From positions 294,748 to 358,747 of the forward strand of contig NZ_JACSQD010000004.1 in NCBI RefSeq assembly GCF_014836775.1: a stretch of 64,000 nt of DNA, in the 5' to 3' direction. The stretch comes from Arthrobacter gallicola. GTDB taxonomy: Bacteria; Actinomycetota; Actinomycetes; Actinomycetales; Micrococcaceae. The translations under genes and the position numbers were made by a program. The notes under the pieces were generated by a model. It was not told where the DNA came from, made no database searches, and worked only from the letters and a program-made list of their open reading frames with translations. Shown piece by piece: positions 33,418-41,923 of the stretch (position 1 is its first letter; each line of letters starts with the position of its first letter).

Positions 33418-34638
33418 CTAGCGATCGGTGTGCTCACCCCGGTCCTCCCAGACGTCGGCCCCGGGGCCGGCGAAACTGCGGTTGCGCTCCACCGCGTCGA
33501 TGCTTCCGGTGAACAGCTGCGACGTGCTGCTGTCCTCCAGGCCGCTGTCCGGGTTCCGCCGCGTTCCCCGCCGGCGCGGAGCAAGATCCCGCGTGGAATC
33601 GGTGAGCTGTTCGAACCGCTGCCGCGGGAGCGCGGCCGGGTGATTCTGCTGCAGGAAGGAAACCATGGATTCGCGCACCAGGCAGCGCAGATCGAAGAGC
33701 GTTCCGCTGTCCGGAGCGGATACCAGGATCCGGACCCGGACGAGTCCCTGGACGGCGTCCGTCACCTGCAGGACACTGGTCCGCCCGTCCCAGAGATCGG
33801 TGCCGGCCAGGATCCGCTTCAGTTCCCCGCGCAGCTCCGTGACCGGCGTGTCCCAGTCAAGGTCCAGTTCAACGGTGCCCAGAATGTCCGAGTGCTTCCG
33901 CGTCCAGTTCTCGAACGGCGTGGACGTGAAGTATGTGGAGGGCAGGATCATCCGGCGGTCGTCCCAGATGTGGACCACCACGTACGTCATGGTGATCTCC
34001 TCGATCTTGCCCCACTGACCCTCGACCACCACAACGTCATCCACCCGGATCGCGTCGGTGAAGGCCAGCTGCAGGCCGGCAAAAACGTTGCCCAGGGTAC
34101 TTTGCACAGCCAGGCCGGCGACGATGGAGAGCAGGCCGGCCGAGGCAAGGAGGCCGGCGCCCAGCGCCCGGACTTCGTCGATCGTCAGCAGTACGCACGC
34201 CACGGCCACCGTGATAACCAGCGCCACCGCAACGCGGCGGCCCAGGATGATCTGTGTTTTCAGCCGGCGCAGCCGCCGGTTGTCCTTCGTATCGGTGTCG
34301 TACTTCGTCAGCACCACCGCTTCAACGATCAGCAGGGTGACGACGGCGAGCCAGCCCAGCGCGGCGATCAGGCTGATAACCAGGACATAGTCCACCGTCC
34401 CGTACCAGGACTCCGACCGGGCGGTGGCAGAAAGGGCAATCCGGGAGCCGATCAGGGCGAGGACAAGCCGCAGCGGATTCCGGCCCAGCACGCTCACTTC
34501 CCGGATCCGGGGAACTTTCCGGAAGATCCGGGTGGTGGAACCGCGGACGATCCGGGCAGCGACGAAGGCTGCCAGAACAGCCGCTGCGACGGCGATCAGT
34601 GGTTTGAGCGGACCGATGACCTCAAAAAATTCCTGCAT
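33418..34638 (-). CDS. MscS-family mechanosensitive ion channel
   Basis: 406 residues from ATG 34636-34638. About four N-terminal membrane helices are followed by the pore helix and hinge region LLASAGLLSIVAGLAVQSTLGNVFAGLQLAF, with the Gly/Ala pattern of MscS, then the beta domain (DAIRVDDVVVVEGQWGKIEEI). It opens under membrane tension. The cytoplasmic tail is long and ends in an acidic, Ser/Arg-rich section. A TTG start at 34677 is possible; neither start has a clear ribosome site. Confidence 0.87.
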   Translation of the reverse strand: MQEFFEVIGPLKPLIAVAAAVLAAFVAARIVRGSTTRIFRKVPRIREVSVLGRNPLRLVLALIGSRIALSATARSESWYGTVDYVLVISLIAALGWLAVVTLLIVEAVVLTKYDTDTKDNRRLRRLKTQIILGRRVAVALVITVAVACVLLTIDEVRALGAGLLASAGLLSIVAGLAVQSTLGNVFAGLQLAFTDAIRVDDVVVVEGQWGKIEEITMTYVVVHIWDDRRMILPSTYFTSTPFENWTRKHSDILGTVELDLDWDTPVTELRGELKRILAGTDLWDGRTSVLQVTDAVQGLVRVRILVSAPDSGTLFDLRCLVRESMVSFLQQNHPAALPRQRFEQLTDSTRDLAPRRRGTRRNPDSGLEDSSTSQLFTGSIDAVERNRSFAGPGADVWEDRGEHTDR

Positions 34639-34713
34639 CCTGCTGATAATGGCAAACCCACCGGGGGGCCTGTCCAATTATGTGATTTGCGTCCGTTATG
34701 CCGGGGTGGACAC

Positions 34714-34751
34714 CAAAATGCCCCTCCAGCCGGGGCGGAAGGGGCATTTTG
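34714..34751 (-). terminator. terminator of the siderophore-binding protein gene
   Basis: CAAAATGCCCCT (34714-34725) pairs perfectly with AGGGGCATTTTG (34740-34751) around a 14-base loop, 15 bases after the stop at 34767. Confidence 0.8.
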
Positions 34752-34766
34752 CGGTTTTTGGCCGAG

Positions 34767-35816
34767 TTACTTTACCTGTGCGGCAGCCTCACCCAGCAGC
34801 GGCACAAAGTTGTCCAGGGCATAGGGAATGCTCAGCACATTGGCTGCGGAGATGGACAGCGTCAGCGTGTTGTCCGAGTCAGCCACGAGCCCGCCGTTCT
34901 TGACGGCCGGGATCTGGCTCAGCAGCGGGTCGGCAACGATTGCTTCCTTGGCGGCGTCGTCGGCCACCCAGCTGACGAACAGGTCAGCGTCGAGTTCGTT
35001 GGCGCGCTCCGGCGACCAGGTCAGGAAGAACGCGTCTGCGGGGGCGTTCTCATCGACGATTGGCGCCTGGACCATCCCCAGTTCCTTCAGGAACTTCGGG
35101 CGGTTATCGCCGGAGGTGTAGATGGAGATCTGGTCGGTGCCAGCCGTGGTGTCCAGGTTGCCGTAGATGAAGCTGGTCCCGGCGAGTTCCGGGTATTCGG
35201 CGGCCTTGTCGGTGATGGCCTTCTCGGTTTCCTCCACCAGCTGGGCAGCTTCCTCACTCTTGCCCAGGGCTTCGCCGATCATCGTGGCGGAGTCCTGCCA
35301 GGACGTGTAGTACGGGACGTCCGGGTAGGCGACCACGGGCGCAATGGAGCTGAGCTTGTCGTAGTCCTCCTGCGTGATGCCGGAGTAGGCAGCCAGGATG
35401 ACGTCCGGGTTGGTCGCTGCGATTTCATCGAAGTTGATGCCATCGGTTTCCGGGTACTGGACCGGGGCGTTCTCCGAGCCGATGGGGGCGCCGAGTTCTT
35501 CAAGTGCCTCGTCGATCCACGGGGTGGTGCCGTTCTCATTACCGCCCCACTCATAGAGCGGCATGCCGACCGGAACGACGCCGAGCGCCAGCGCGGTGTC
35601 CGTGTTGACCCAGGAGACGGTTGCCACGCGCTCGGGGACAGCGTCGATGGTGGTCTCGCCGAAAGCGTGCTCGATGGTGACCGGGAACTGGTCGCTGGAA
35701 GCGGCGGTACTGCCGGAGCCCGAGTCCGACGACGTCGAACCGGTGGAGCAGGCGGACAGGGACAGCACGGCGACGGCAGCGACGGCCGCAAGACTGCGCA
35801 TGCGGGACAGGGCCAT
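34767..35816 (-). CDS. iron-siderophore-binding lipoprotein (FecB/FepB-like)
   Basis: 349 residues. Lipoprotein signal with MRSLAAVAAVAVLSLSAC, Cys23 modified. The class III binding fold shows VPERVATVSWVNTDTALALGVVPVG near the N terminus and NPDVILAAYSGITQEDYDKLS in the middle. ATG 35814-35816 has AGGAG five bases upstream; the open frame to 35870 includes the iron-box region and is not used. An iron box lies about 55 bases upstream of the start. It probably serves the permease operon at 25-29 kb, which has no binding protein of its own. Confidence 0.92.
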   Translation of the reverse strand: MALSRMRSLAAVAAVAVLSLSACSTGSTSSDSGSGSTAASSDQFPVTIEHAFGETTIDAVPERVATVSWVNTDTALALGVVPVGMPLYEWGGNENGTTPWIDEALEELGAPIGSENAPVQYPETDGINFDEIAATNPDVILAAYSGITQEDYDKLSSIAPVVAYPDVPYYTSWQDSATMIGEALGKSEEAAQLVEETEKAITDKAAEYPELAGTSFIYGNLDTTAGTDQISIYTSGDNRPKFLKELGMVQAPIVDENAPADAFFLTWSPERANELDADLFVSWVADDAAKEAIVADPLLSQIPAVKNGGLVADSDNTLTLSISAANVLSIPYALDNFVPLLGEAAAQVK

Positions 35817-35868
35817 GGGGGCTCCTAGATTTTGCTTTTGTGGACGGGGACGCCGGATTTTCTCCGGC

Positions 35869-35887
35869 AAAGGTAAGGCTAACCTAT
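35869..35887. promoter_or_regulatory. second DtxR/IdeR-type iron box
   Basis: AAAGGTAAGGCTAACCTAT matches 14 of 19 iron-box consensus positions, and its core AAGGCTAACCTA is identical to that of the site at 29.4 kb. It lies upstream of the siderophore-binding protein, between it and the end of the FAD reductase gene. Confidence 0.78.
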
Positions 35888-35939
35888 GAACCGGCTAAAT
35901 ACGCAACGCGCATGTGACCTAATCGCTGACGTGCTGCGC

Positions 35940-37166
35940 TTACGGCCGGGAGCGGACCAAACGGCGCAGGTCGGTTTGCGGATCGGAAAGCTGGTCCTTG
36001 GAGACCGGTTTTTTCAGTGCTATCAGCCGGCGGGCGGCGCGCAGGGTATTACCGGCGTCGATTCCGGCCGCTCCAGCCAGCGTGCCGTCCGGGGCGGTGC
36101 GAAAAACAACGTAACCGGGGCCCGGAGCACCGCGCTCCACGGTTTCTCCCTCCGCTGCCATGGCCCCGACCGCTTCAGCGTGGACACCGTGGCGGTCCGT
36201 CCAGAACCAGGGCACGGCATCCGGTTCCGGTTCCTCGCCGAGGATCCCCGCAGCGGCAGCGCGGCCTGAACGGACGGCAGAGTCCCAGTGTTCAGAGCGG
36301 CGGGCAAGGACACCACCGGTTCGGCGGCGCACGGAGTCGCCTGCAGCGAAGACACGCGGATGGCTGGTGCGTCCGGCGGCGTCGACCAGTACGCCGTCAT
36401 CCACTGCGATTCCCGCGTCCTCGGCAAGGCGCGTCTCAGGCACCATTCCCACCGCGGCCAGCACGGCATCCGCGTCAATGAGGGAACCGTCATCGAGGAG
36501 CACCGTACTGCCCTTCGGACCCGAAAGCACGTCCACCGGCAGCCCGGTAATGGTTTTGATGCCTGCTTCAGCGTGCATCGAGTGCAGATACGCAGCAAGT
36601 TCCTGCCCCACGGCTGGAACCAGCGGGACGGGTACGGGGTCAATGAGCACGACGGCGGTTCCCAGCGCCGCGGCGGTCGAGGCAACTTCGGCGCCAATCA
36701 AACCGGCCCCGATGATCGCGAGCCGCTTTCCCGCGCCCAGCTGCGGGCGCAGGGCATCGGCGTCGGACTTAGTCCGCAGTGTCTGGACCCGGGCGGTCCC
36801 CGGGAAGCGGGGCGTGCGCGCTGCTCCCCCGGTGGCGAGCAGCAGGATATCTGCCTGCAGCACTGTGCCGCCGGCCAGCGTGAGCGTTCCCGCTCCGGGA
36901 TCGATCGCGAGGGCGGTGCCGGTCACCAGTTCCACGGCATTTGCGCTGAACCAGTCCGGGGCGGCGAGCGCGAGGCCGGATGTTTCCAGCGTCCCCGCCA
37001 GGTACGCCTTGCTCAGCGGCGGCCTGTCGTGCGGTTGTCCGGCAGGGTCAACCAGCGTGAGGCTACCGGCGTATCCGCGCTGCCGCAGCTCAGCGGCAGC
37101 ACTGAACCCGGCCGGGCCCGCGCCGATAATGGCTACGGATCCGGGCCGAAAGGCGGTATCGGCCAT
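35940..37166 (-). CDS. FAD-dependent ferredoxin/rubredoxin reductase-type oxidoreductase
   Basis: 408 residues. Two Rossmann motifs: FAD-binding VAIIGAGPAGFSAAAELR at the N terminus and NAD-binding LAIIGAGLIGAEVAST at about 150. ATGG before the second, and RVFAAGDSV near 280, are further FAD-contact motifs. The pattern fits reductases that pass electrons from NAD(P)H to a ferredoxin of ring-hydroxylating or P450 systems. It lies two bases after the Rieske ferredoxin gene, so the two are a unit. No terminal oxygenase is adjacent. Confidence 0.9.
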   Translation of the reverse strand: MADTAFRPGSVAIIGAGPAGFSAAAELRQRGYAGSLTLVDPAGQPHDRPPLSKAYLAGTLETSGLALAAPDWFSANAVELVTGTALAIDPGAGTLTLAGGTVLQADILLLATGGAARTPRFPGTARVQTLRTKSDADALRPQLGAGKRLAIIGAGLIGAEVASTAAALGTAVVLIDPVPVPLVPAVGQELAAYLHSMHAEAGIKTITGLPVDVLSGPKGSTVLLDDGSLIDADAVLAAVGMVPETRLAEDAGIAVDDGVLVDAAGRTSHPRVFAAGDSVRRRTGGVLARRSEHWDSAVRSGRAAAAGILGEEPEPDAVPWFWTDRHGVHAEAVGAMAAEGETVERGAPGPGYVVFRTAPDGTLAGAAGIDAGNTLRAARRLIALKKPVSKDQLSDPQTDLRRLVRSRP

Positions 37167-37168
37167 GG

Positions 37169-37513
37169 CTAGGAGGCGGAGGGGGTAACGCCGGGGTAGA
37201 GGATGACGTCGCCGTCAATAACCTCCACCCGGTGGGCAACGGCGTCGACCGTGGCGGGAAGGCACATCGCTGCACCGGTTTTGAGGCAGAAGCGGGCGGA
37301 ATGGACGGGGCATTCGACCTCACCGTCTTCTATCCAGCCTTCTGCCAGGGACGCTTCTTCATGGGTGCAGGTGTCATTCAGGGCGTAGAAGTTGCCGTCG
37401 TCGCTGTGGAAGACGGCAATGTCATCCCCCGTTCCCGCGGTCTGCGAATCCACGGTGACTGCCTCACCCTCGTCGATCTCTTCTGCTGCGGCTACGCGGA
37501 TACCTTCGCTCAT
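37169..37513 (-). CDS. Rieske [2Fe-2S] ferredoxin
   Basis: 114 residues. The Rieske ligands are complete: Cys49-x-His51 in DTCTHEEASLAEG and Cys68-x-x-His71 in VECPVHSARF. The size and pattern match the ferredoxin of 3-phenylpropionate-type dioxygenases. It is translated just before the FAD reductase and likely accepts electrons from it. A MarR-family gene lies upstream on the same strand, separated by a repeat region. Confidence 0.93.
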   Translation of the reverse strand: MSEGIRVAAAEEIDEGEAVTVDSQTAGTGDDIAVFHSDDGNFYALNDTCTHEEASLAEGWIEDGEVECPVHSARFCLKTGAAMCLPATVDAVAHRVEVIDGDVILYPGVTPSAS

Positions 37514-37546
37514 GGTTCCACGTTACCCCGCTGTAGGAATGGGCCG

Positions 37547-37600
37547 GCCGGCAGCACGTGGGGTCAGGCGCCGGCAGTATGTGGGTCAGGCGCCGGCAGC
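37547..37600. repeat. tandem 22-23-base repeats at the end of a marR gene
   Basis: GCCGGCAG starts units at 37547, 37570 and 37592, with GGGTCAGGC between copies. About 2.3 copies span the stop codon of the MarR gene, so the last copy encodes part of its GAAGA tail. Confidence 0.7.
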
Positions 37601-38041
37601 ACCCGTCGAACCGGCGGTGCCGTACTGGCGGCTGCCTTCCAGTTCGTTGATGAGCGTGATCAACTCGCGGCGGAGTGCCGGGCGCAGTTCAGCGGTGAGA
37701 TTCTGGTCCTCCAGGCGGATCGCGTCCTCCAGGGCTGCGCGCCCATGGTCCGAAATGCCCACGGCGCGGCGCGGGGCCCCTCCGGCATCATCGCCGAGTT
37801 CGTTGACCAGACCCTGCGCCTGCATGCTGACCAGCGTGGTGCCCAGTGTCTGCGCAGTGACCCGCAGCCGGCGGGCCAGCTCTGCCCGCCGCATCGGGCC
37901 GGCGTCGCGCAGCACCTTCAACGCCGTCACCCGTTCCTGGGTCAACCCCATGGCGCGGAGCTTGTTGTCCATTTCCCGGCGCAGCATCCGCGCGGCGGTG
38001 GAGAGCAGCCGGATGGCCTCCCAATCAGCATCATTTTGCAT
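37586..38041 (-). CDS. MarR-family transcriptional regulator
   Basis: 151 residues. The winged helix shows MGLTQERVTALKVLRDAGPM, RRAELARRLRVTAQTLGTTL and a wing with GGAPRRAVGISDHG. The C-terminal dimer helix is followed by a Gly/Ala tail made by a DNA repeat. It may regulate the downstream Rieske ferredoxin and reductase or the divergent acyl-CoA dehydrogenase; no operator is obvious. Confidence 0.88.
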   Translation of the reverse strand: MQNDADWEAIRLLSTAARMLRREMDNKLRAMGLTQERVTALKVLRDAGPMRRAELARRLRVTAQTLGTTLVSMQAQGLVNELGDDAGGAPRRAVGISDHGRAALEDAIRLEDQNLTAELRPALRRELITLINELEGSRQYGTAGSTGAAGA

Positions 38042-38296
38042 TCCCTGGTTTCCCCCTGAAATTGCTGTGGCTGGTGTTCCGAATCCTCAGTGTACTTACT
38101 ATCCAAGCCTCAGGGCAGGGGTGGCTGTCAAGCTCGCAGCGCGTCGTAGGCGGTCAAAAGACCGAACCTCCGGGAGGTTGTGCCGGGTTGCCCGCTACCC
38201 CTTTACCGGCCAGTAGGAACGCGTAGCATGGTCGGCACAGCGAGCCGAGGCTGCCTGGGGAGCGGCCCTGACCAACCAGGCCATAGGGGAAAACAC

Positions 38297-40276
38297 ATGA
38301 GTTCCACTAATCTGCAGGATGCTCAAAACACCGGTGAGGACGATTCAGTCCGCAGACTCCGGGAACGCAAGGTCAGCGAAAAGGACGCCCGGGATGTTGC
38401 CGAAGCATCGCGGATCACGGATGAACAGCGGCCGTCCTTTGCCAAGGGAATCTATCTGGGCGACTTCAATCTTTCCCTGATCCGTCCACATCCGGCCCAG
38501 CCGGAGGCGGAGATCGAACGCTCCGAGAAGTTCCTGGCCGAGCTAACCAGCTTCTGTTCCACCCTGGACGGGCAGCTCATCGAACGGACCGGCGTCATCC
38601 CGGATGAATACCTCAGCGGCCTGGCGGAGCTGGGGGTGTTTGGCATCAAGATTCCGCGCAGGTACGGAGGCCTCGGCCTCTCCCTGCTTTATTACGGCCG
38701 CGCGCTGATGATCCTTGGCACCGTGCATCCCAGTCTCGGGGCCCTGGTGTCCGCTGATCTGTCCATCGGCGTGCCGGAGCCGGTGAAGGTATTTGGCACT
38801 GAGGAACAGCGCCAGGAGTATCTGCCGCGCTGCGCGGCCGGTGCCATCACTGCGTTCCTGCTGACCGAACCGGACGTCGGCTCCGACCCGGCCCGGATGC
38901 GCACCACGGCGGTGCCCTCGGAGGACGGCAGCGAATACGTTCTGGACGGTGTGAAGCTCTGGACTACCAACGGTGTGATCGCCGAGCTGGTGGTGGTGAT
39001 GGCTGCGGTTCCGCCGCACGGCGGCCAGAAGGGCGGGATCAGTGCTTTCATCGTGGAGATGGATTCTCCCGGTATCACCGTGGAAAACCGGAATAACTTC
39101 ATGGGCCTGCGCGGCATCGAAAATGGCGTGACGCGGCTCCGAGGTGTCCGTGTCCCGGCCAGGAACATGGTGGGCCGCGAGGGCCAGGGCCTGAAAATTG
39201 CCCTGACCACCCTGAACACCGGGCGGCTTTCCATTCCGGCGATGTGCGCGGCGGGCGGCAAGTGGTCCTTGAAGATCGCCCGCGGCTGGTCCGGTGCCCG
39301 GGAGCAGTGGGGCCGGCCGATTGGCCGCCACGAAGCGGTGGGCAAGAAACTTGCGTTCATCGCCGCCACCACGTTTGCCTTGGAATCGGTGTTCGAGCTT
39401 TCCGCGGAGATGGCCGACGCCGGGACGAAGGACATCCGGATCGAGGCAGCGCTGGCCAAGCTGTGGGCCAGCGAAATGGCGTACAACATTGCTGATGAGC
39501 TGGTGCAGGTGCGCGGCGGCCGCGGTTTTGAGACCGCCGCATCCCTTGCCGCCCGCGGTGAACGCGCGGTGGCGGCGGAGCAGCAGCTGCGGGACCTGCG
39601 GATCAACCGGGTCTTCGAAGGTTCCACGGAGATTATGCATCTTCTGATCGCCCGGGAAGCCGTGGACGCACATCTGAAAGCGGCCGGTGACCTTGCCGTT
39701 GCGGACGCCCCGCTGGGGAACAAGGTGAAGGCCGGGGCCAGGGCCAGCGGGTTCTACGGCAAGTGGCTGCCCACCCTCGCGGTCGGCAGGGGGACCGTGC
39801 CGACGTCGTACGCGGAGTTCGGACCGTTGGCCCGGCACCTGCGCTATGCCGAGCGGGCCTCCCGGAAACTGGCGCGCTCCACCTTTTACGGCATGGCACG
39901 CTGGCAGGCCGCGCTGGAACATCACCAGGCGTTCCTCGGCCGCATCGTCGACATCGGCGCGGAGTTGTTCGCCATGTCAGCGGTATGCATGAAGGCGGAA
40001 ACGATCCGGCTCCGGGATCCCGGGGAAGGCGCCACCGCCTACGAACTTGCGGATACCTTCTGCGCCCAGTCCAGGGTCCGGGTGGACGCCCTGTTCACCG
40101 AGCTGTGGAACAACTCCGATCCCCAGGACCGGAAGCTCTCCAAGAAGGTGCTGGACGGGCGTTACACCTGGCTCGAGGAGGGAGTCCTGGATCAGTCGGA
40201 GGGCACTGGTCCGTGGATCTCCACCTCCGCGACGGACGGCACGCCCAAGGAGAACCTGCACCGCAAGTATCGGTAG
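38297..40276 (+). CDS. acyl-CoA dehydrogenase family protein (long form)
   Basis: 659 residues, longer than the usual 380-400. Core motifs are AFLLTEPDVGSDPARM (FAD/substrate), LDGVKLWTTNG, REQWGRPIGRHEAV and INRVFEGSTEIMHLLIAREA with the conserved C-terminal arginine/glutamate region. A C-terminal extension of about 170 residues follows (from ADAPLGNKVKAG), helical, as in VLCAD/ACAD9-type and mycobacterial FadE5-type proteins. It catalyses the first step of beta-oxidation with FAD. ATG 38297 has AGGGGA six bases upstream. The upstream 255-base gap (38042-38296) shows no clear operator. Confidence 0.9.
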   Translation: MSSTNLQDAQNTGEDDSVRRLRERKVSEKDARDVAEASRITDEQRPSFAKGIYLGDFNLSLIRPHPAQPEAEIERSEKFLAELTSFCSTLDGQLIERTGVIPDEYLSGLAELGVFGIKIPRRYGGLGLSLLYYGRALMILGTVHPSLGALVSADLSIGVPEPVKVFGTEEQRQEYLPRCAAGAITAFLLTEPDVGSDPARMRTTAVPSEDGSEYVLDGVKLWTTNGVIAELVVVMAAVPPHGGQKGGISAFIVEMDSPGITVENRNNFMGLRGIENGVTRLRGVRVPARNMVGREGQGLKIALTTLNTGRLSIPAMCAAGGKWSLKIARGWSGAREQWGRPIGRHEAVGKKLAFIAATTFALESVFELSAEMADAGTKDIRIEAALAKLWASEMAYNIADELVQVRGGRGFETAASLAARGERAVAAEQQLRDLRINRVFEGSTEIMHLLIAREAVDAHLKAAGDLAVADAPLGNKVKAGARASGFYGKWLPTLAVGRGTVPTSYAEFGPLARHLRYAERASRKLARSTFYGMARWQAALEHHQAFLGRIVDIGAELFAMSAVCMKAETIRLRDPGEGATAYELADTFCAQSRVRVDALFTELWNNSDPQDRKLSKKVLDGRYTWLEEGVLDQSEGTGPWISTSATDGTPKENLHRKYR

Positions 40277-40288
40277 ACGGGCTACAGT

Positions 40289-40321
40289 CCGGGCCGGCTG
40301 GACATGCCCCAGCCGGCCCGG
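40289..40321. terminator. bidirectional terminator between convergent genes
   Basis: CCGGGCCGGCTGG (40289-40301) pairs perfectly with CCAGCCGGCCCGG (40309-40321) around a seven-base loop, between the acyl-CoA dehydrogenase and formamidase stops. Confidence 0.85.
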
Positions 40322-40335
40322 CCCCAGGAACCGCG

Positions 40336-41592
40336 TCAGCGGTTGCTGGCCCGCGGGGCGCCTATTCCGGGATCGATCTGGAACGGTCCGGAAGCAGAGG
40401 GCCGCACATCGAAGTCGAAGATCGACGTCGGGATGTAAACGGTGGAACACGAGTTTGGAATGTCCACCACACCGGAGAGCCGTCCCTCGATGGGAGCGGC
40501 ACCCAGCAGCAGGTACGCCTGTTCGGGGCTGTAGCCAAACTTGGTCAGATAGTCGATGGCGTGCAGGCAGGCCCGCTGGTAGGACAAGTGGGAATCAAGG
40601 TAGCGCTGCTCGCCGTCGAGCGTCACTGACGTCCCGGAGAACGCAATCCACTCGCTGAACTGCGGGTCCACGTTGCCGGGCATAAAGATCGCGTTCTCGT
40701 GGACCCCGTAGGTGTCCATGCCGCCCTTGATGATGTCCACTCGCAGGTCGATGAAACCGCCCATCTCGATGGCACCGCAGAAGGTGATTTCGCCGTCGCC
40801 CTGGGAGAAGTGCAGGTCGCCCACGGACAGGTTGGCGCCATCCACGAACACCGGGTAGAAGATGCGGGAGCCTTTGGAAAGGTTCTTGATGTCCTGGTTC
40901 CCGCCGTTTTCCCGCGGAGGCGCCGTCCGTGCGGCTTCACCGCCGACCCGGTTCCAGTCCTCCCGGGCAAGGCCGCCCAGCACGGCGTGCCCGGCTTCCG
41001 GCGGCAGAGCCAGCGGCGGCACCCGGTGCGGATCGGTCGCTATCAGGTCACCCTCGCGTTTGTTCCACTTGGCCAGCAGCGCAGCCGACGGCGCGGTCCC
41101 CATCAGCCCGGGATGGATCAGACCGGCAAAGGAGACACCGGGAACGTGGCGGGAAGTGGCCGTCTGGCCGTTGAAATCCCAAATGGCCTTGTAGGCATCG
41201 GGGAACTGCTCGGTCAGGAACCCGCCGCCGTTTTCTTTGGCGAAGATTCCGGTGTAACCCCACCCCTGCCCCGCGAGCGGACCCGAGTCCTCCTGGGGGA
41301 TCGGCCCAACATCGAGTATGTCCACCACCAGCAGGTCGCCCGGCTTTGCTCCTTCCACCCCGAACGGCCCGCTGAGTTTGTGCACGGTCAGCAGCGGAGC
41401 ATTGAGGATGTCTTCCGCCGAATCATCGTTGACGATTGCGCCGTCGAACCATTCCCGGCAATCCACCCGGAAGGACTCGCCCGGTTTCACCACTGCCACG
41501 GGTGGTATTTCCGGATGCCACCGGTTGTGGCCGATTTTTTCCTGGTCCTCGAACTTCTTCGAGGAATCGAGGGGAAAGACGACTTGAGGCAT
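40336..41592 (-). CDS. fmdA: formamidase
   Basis: 418 residues, acetamidase/formamidase family. Landmarks are HNRWHPEIPPVAVVKPGE at the N terminus, GDLLVVDILDVGP and VGDLHFSQGDGE with metal-binding residues, and the C-terminal GYSPEQAYLLLGAAPIEGRLSG, which fits FmdA. The enzyme hydrolyses formamide to formate and ammonia in the cytoplasm. It is the last gene of an amiS-fmdB-fmdA cluster; transporter, regulator and enzyme together indicate use of formamide as nitrogen source. Confidence 0.93.
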   Translation of the reverse strand: MPQVVFPLDSSKKFEDQEKIGHNRWHPEIPPVAVVKPGESFRVDCREWFDGAIVNDDSAEDILNAPLLTVHKLSGPFGVEGAKPGDLLVVDILDVGPIPQEDSGPLAGQGWGYTGIFAKENGGGFLTEQFPDAYKAIWDFNGQTATSRHVPGVSFAGLIHPGLMGTAPSAALLAKWNKREGDLIATDPHRVPPLALPPEAGHAVLGGLAREDWNRVGGEAARTAPPRENGGNQDIKNLSKGSRIFYPVFVDGANLSVGDLHFSQGDGEITFCGAIEMGGFIDLRVDIIKGGMDTYGVHENAIFMPGNVDPQFSEWIAFSGTSVTLDGEQRYLDSHLSYQRACLHAIDYLTKFGYSPEQAYLLLGAAPIEGRLSGVVDIPNSCSTVYIPTSIFDFDVRPSASGPFQIDPGIGAPRASNR

Positions 41593-41617
41593 AACTTCTC
41601 CTTTGAAATTGTGGCGC

Positions 41618-41911
41618 TTAGTCGGGTCGCGGCAGTTTTCGGTGCAGGGGGTTGTGGGTTATTCCGCCGCCGCGCGGAGCCCCGGACGCCGCACCCGGGG
41701 ATGTCACGACGGCGGGCTCGGACGCCGAGCGGGCCGAGCTTTCGATCAGCTTGTACGCACTGGAGGAAGAGCGGGAAAGGTGCGGGGCAGTGAATTTCCG
41801 TGCTGCCGGCTGGCCACAGTCCGGGCAGGGCACGGCTTCCCGGATCTGGCCCATGGGCGCCTGGATTTCGAAGTCCCGGCCCTCCGGGCAGCGGTAGGCG
41901 TACAGCGGCAT
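41618..41911 (-). CDS. fmdB: FmdB-type zinc-ribbon protein
   Basis: 97 residues. FmdB proteins open MPLYxYxC with a CxxC...CPxCG zinc ribbon. Here MPLYAYRCPEGRDFE has only one cysteine of the first pair (CPEG), while the second pair CPDCG is intact, so zinc binding may be incomplete or use another ligand. The C-terminal 60 residues are Ser/Ala/Gly-rich and disordered. In Methylophilus FmdB is a putative regulator of the formamidase operon. It lies between amiS and fmdA with short gaps. Confidence 0.88.
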   Translation of the reverse strand: MPLYAYRCPEGRDFEIQAPMGQIREAVPCPDCGQPAARKFTAPHLSRSSSSAYKLIESSARSASEPAVVTSPGAASGAPRGGGITHNPLHRKLPRPD

Positions 41912-41923
41912 GACCGTCCTTTG

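Noticed and set aside
33223..34824. A 533-codon open frame opposite the MscS channel
   Set aside because: Low-complexity shadow of a gene with clear channel motifs.
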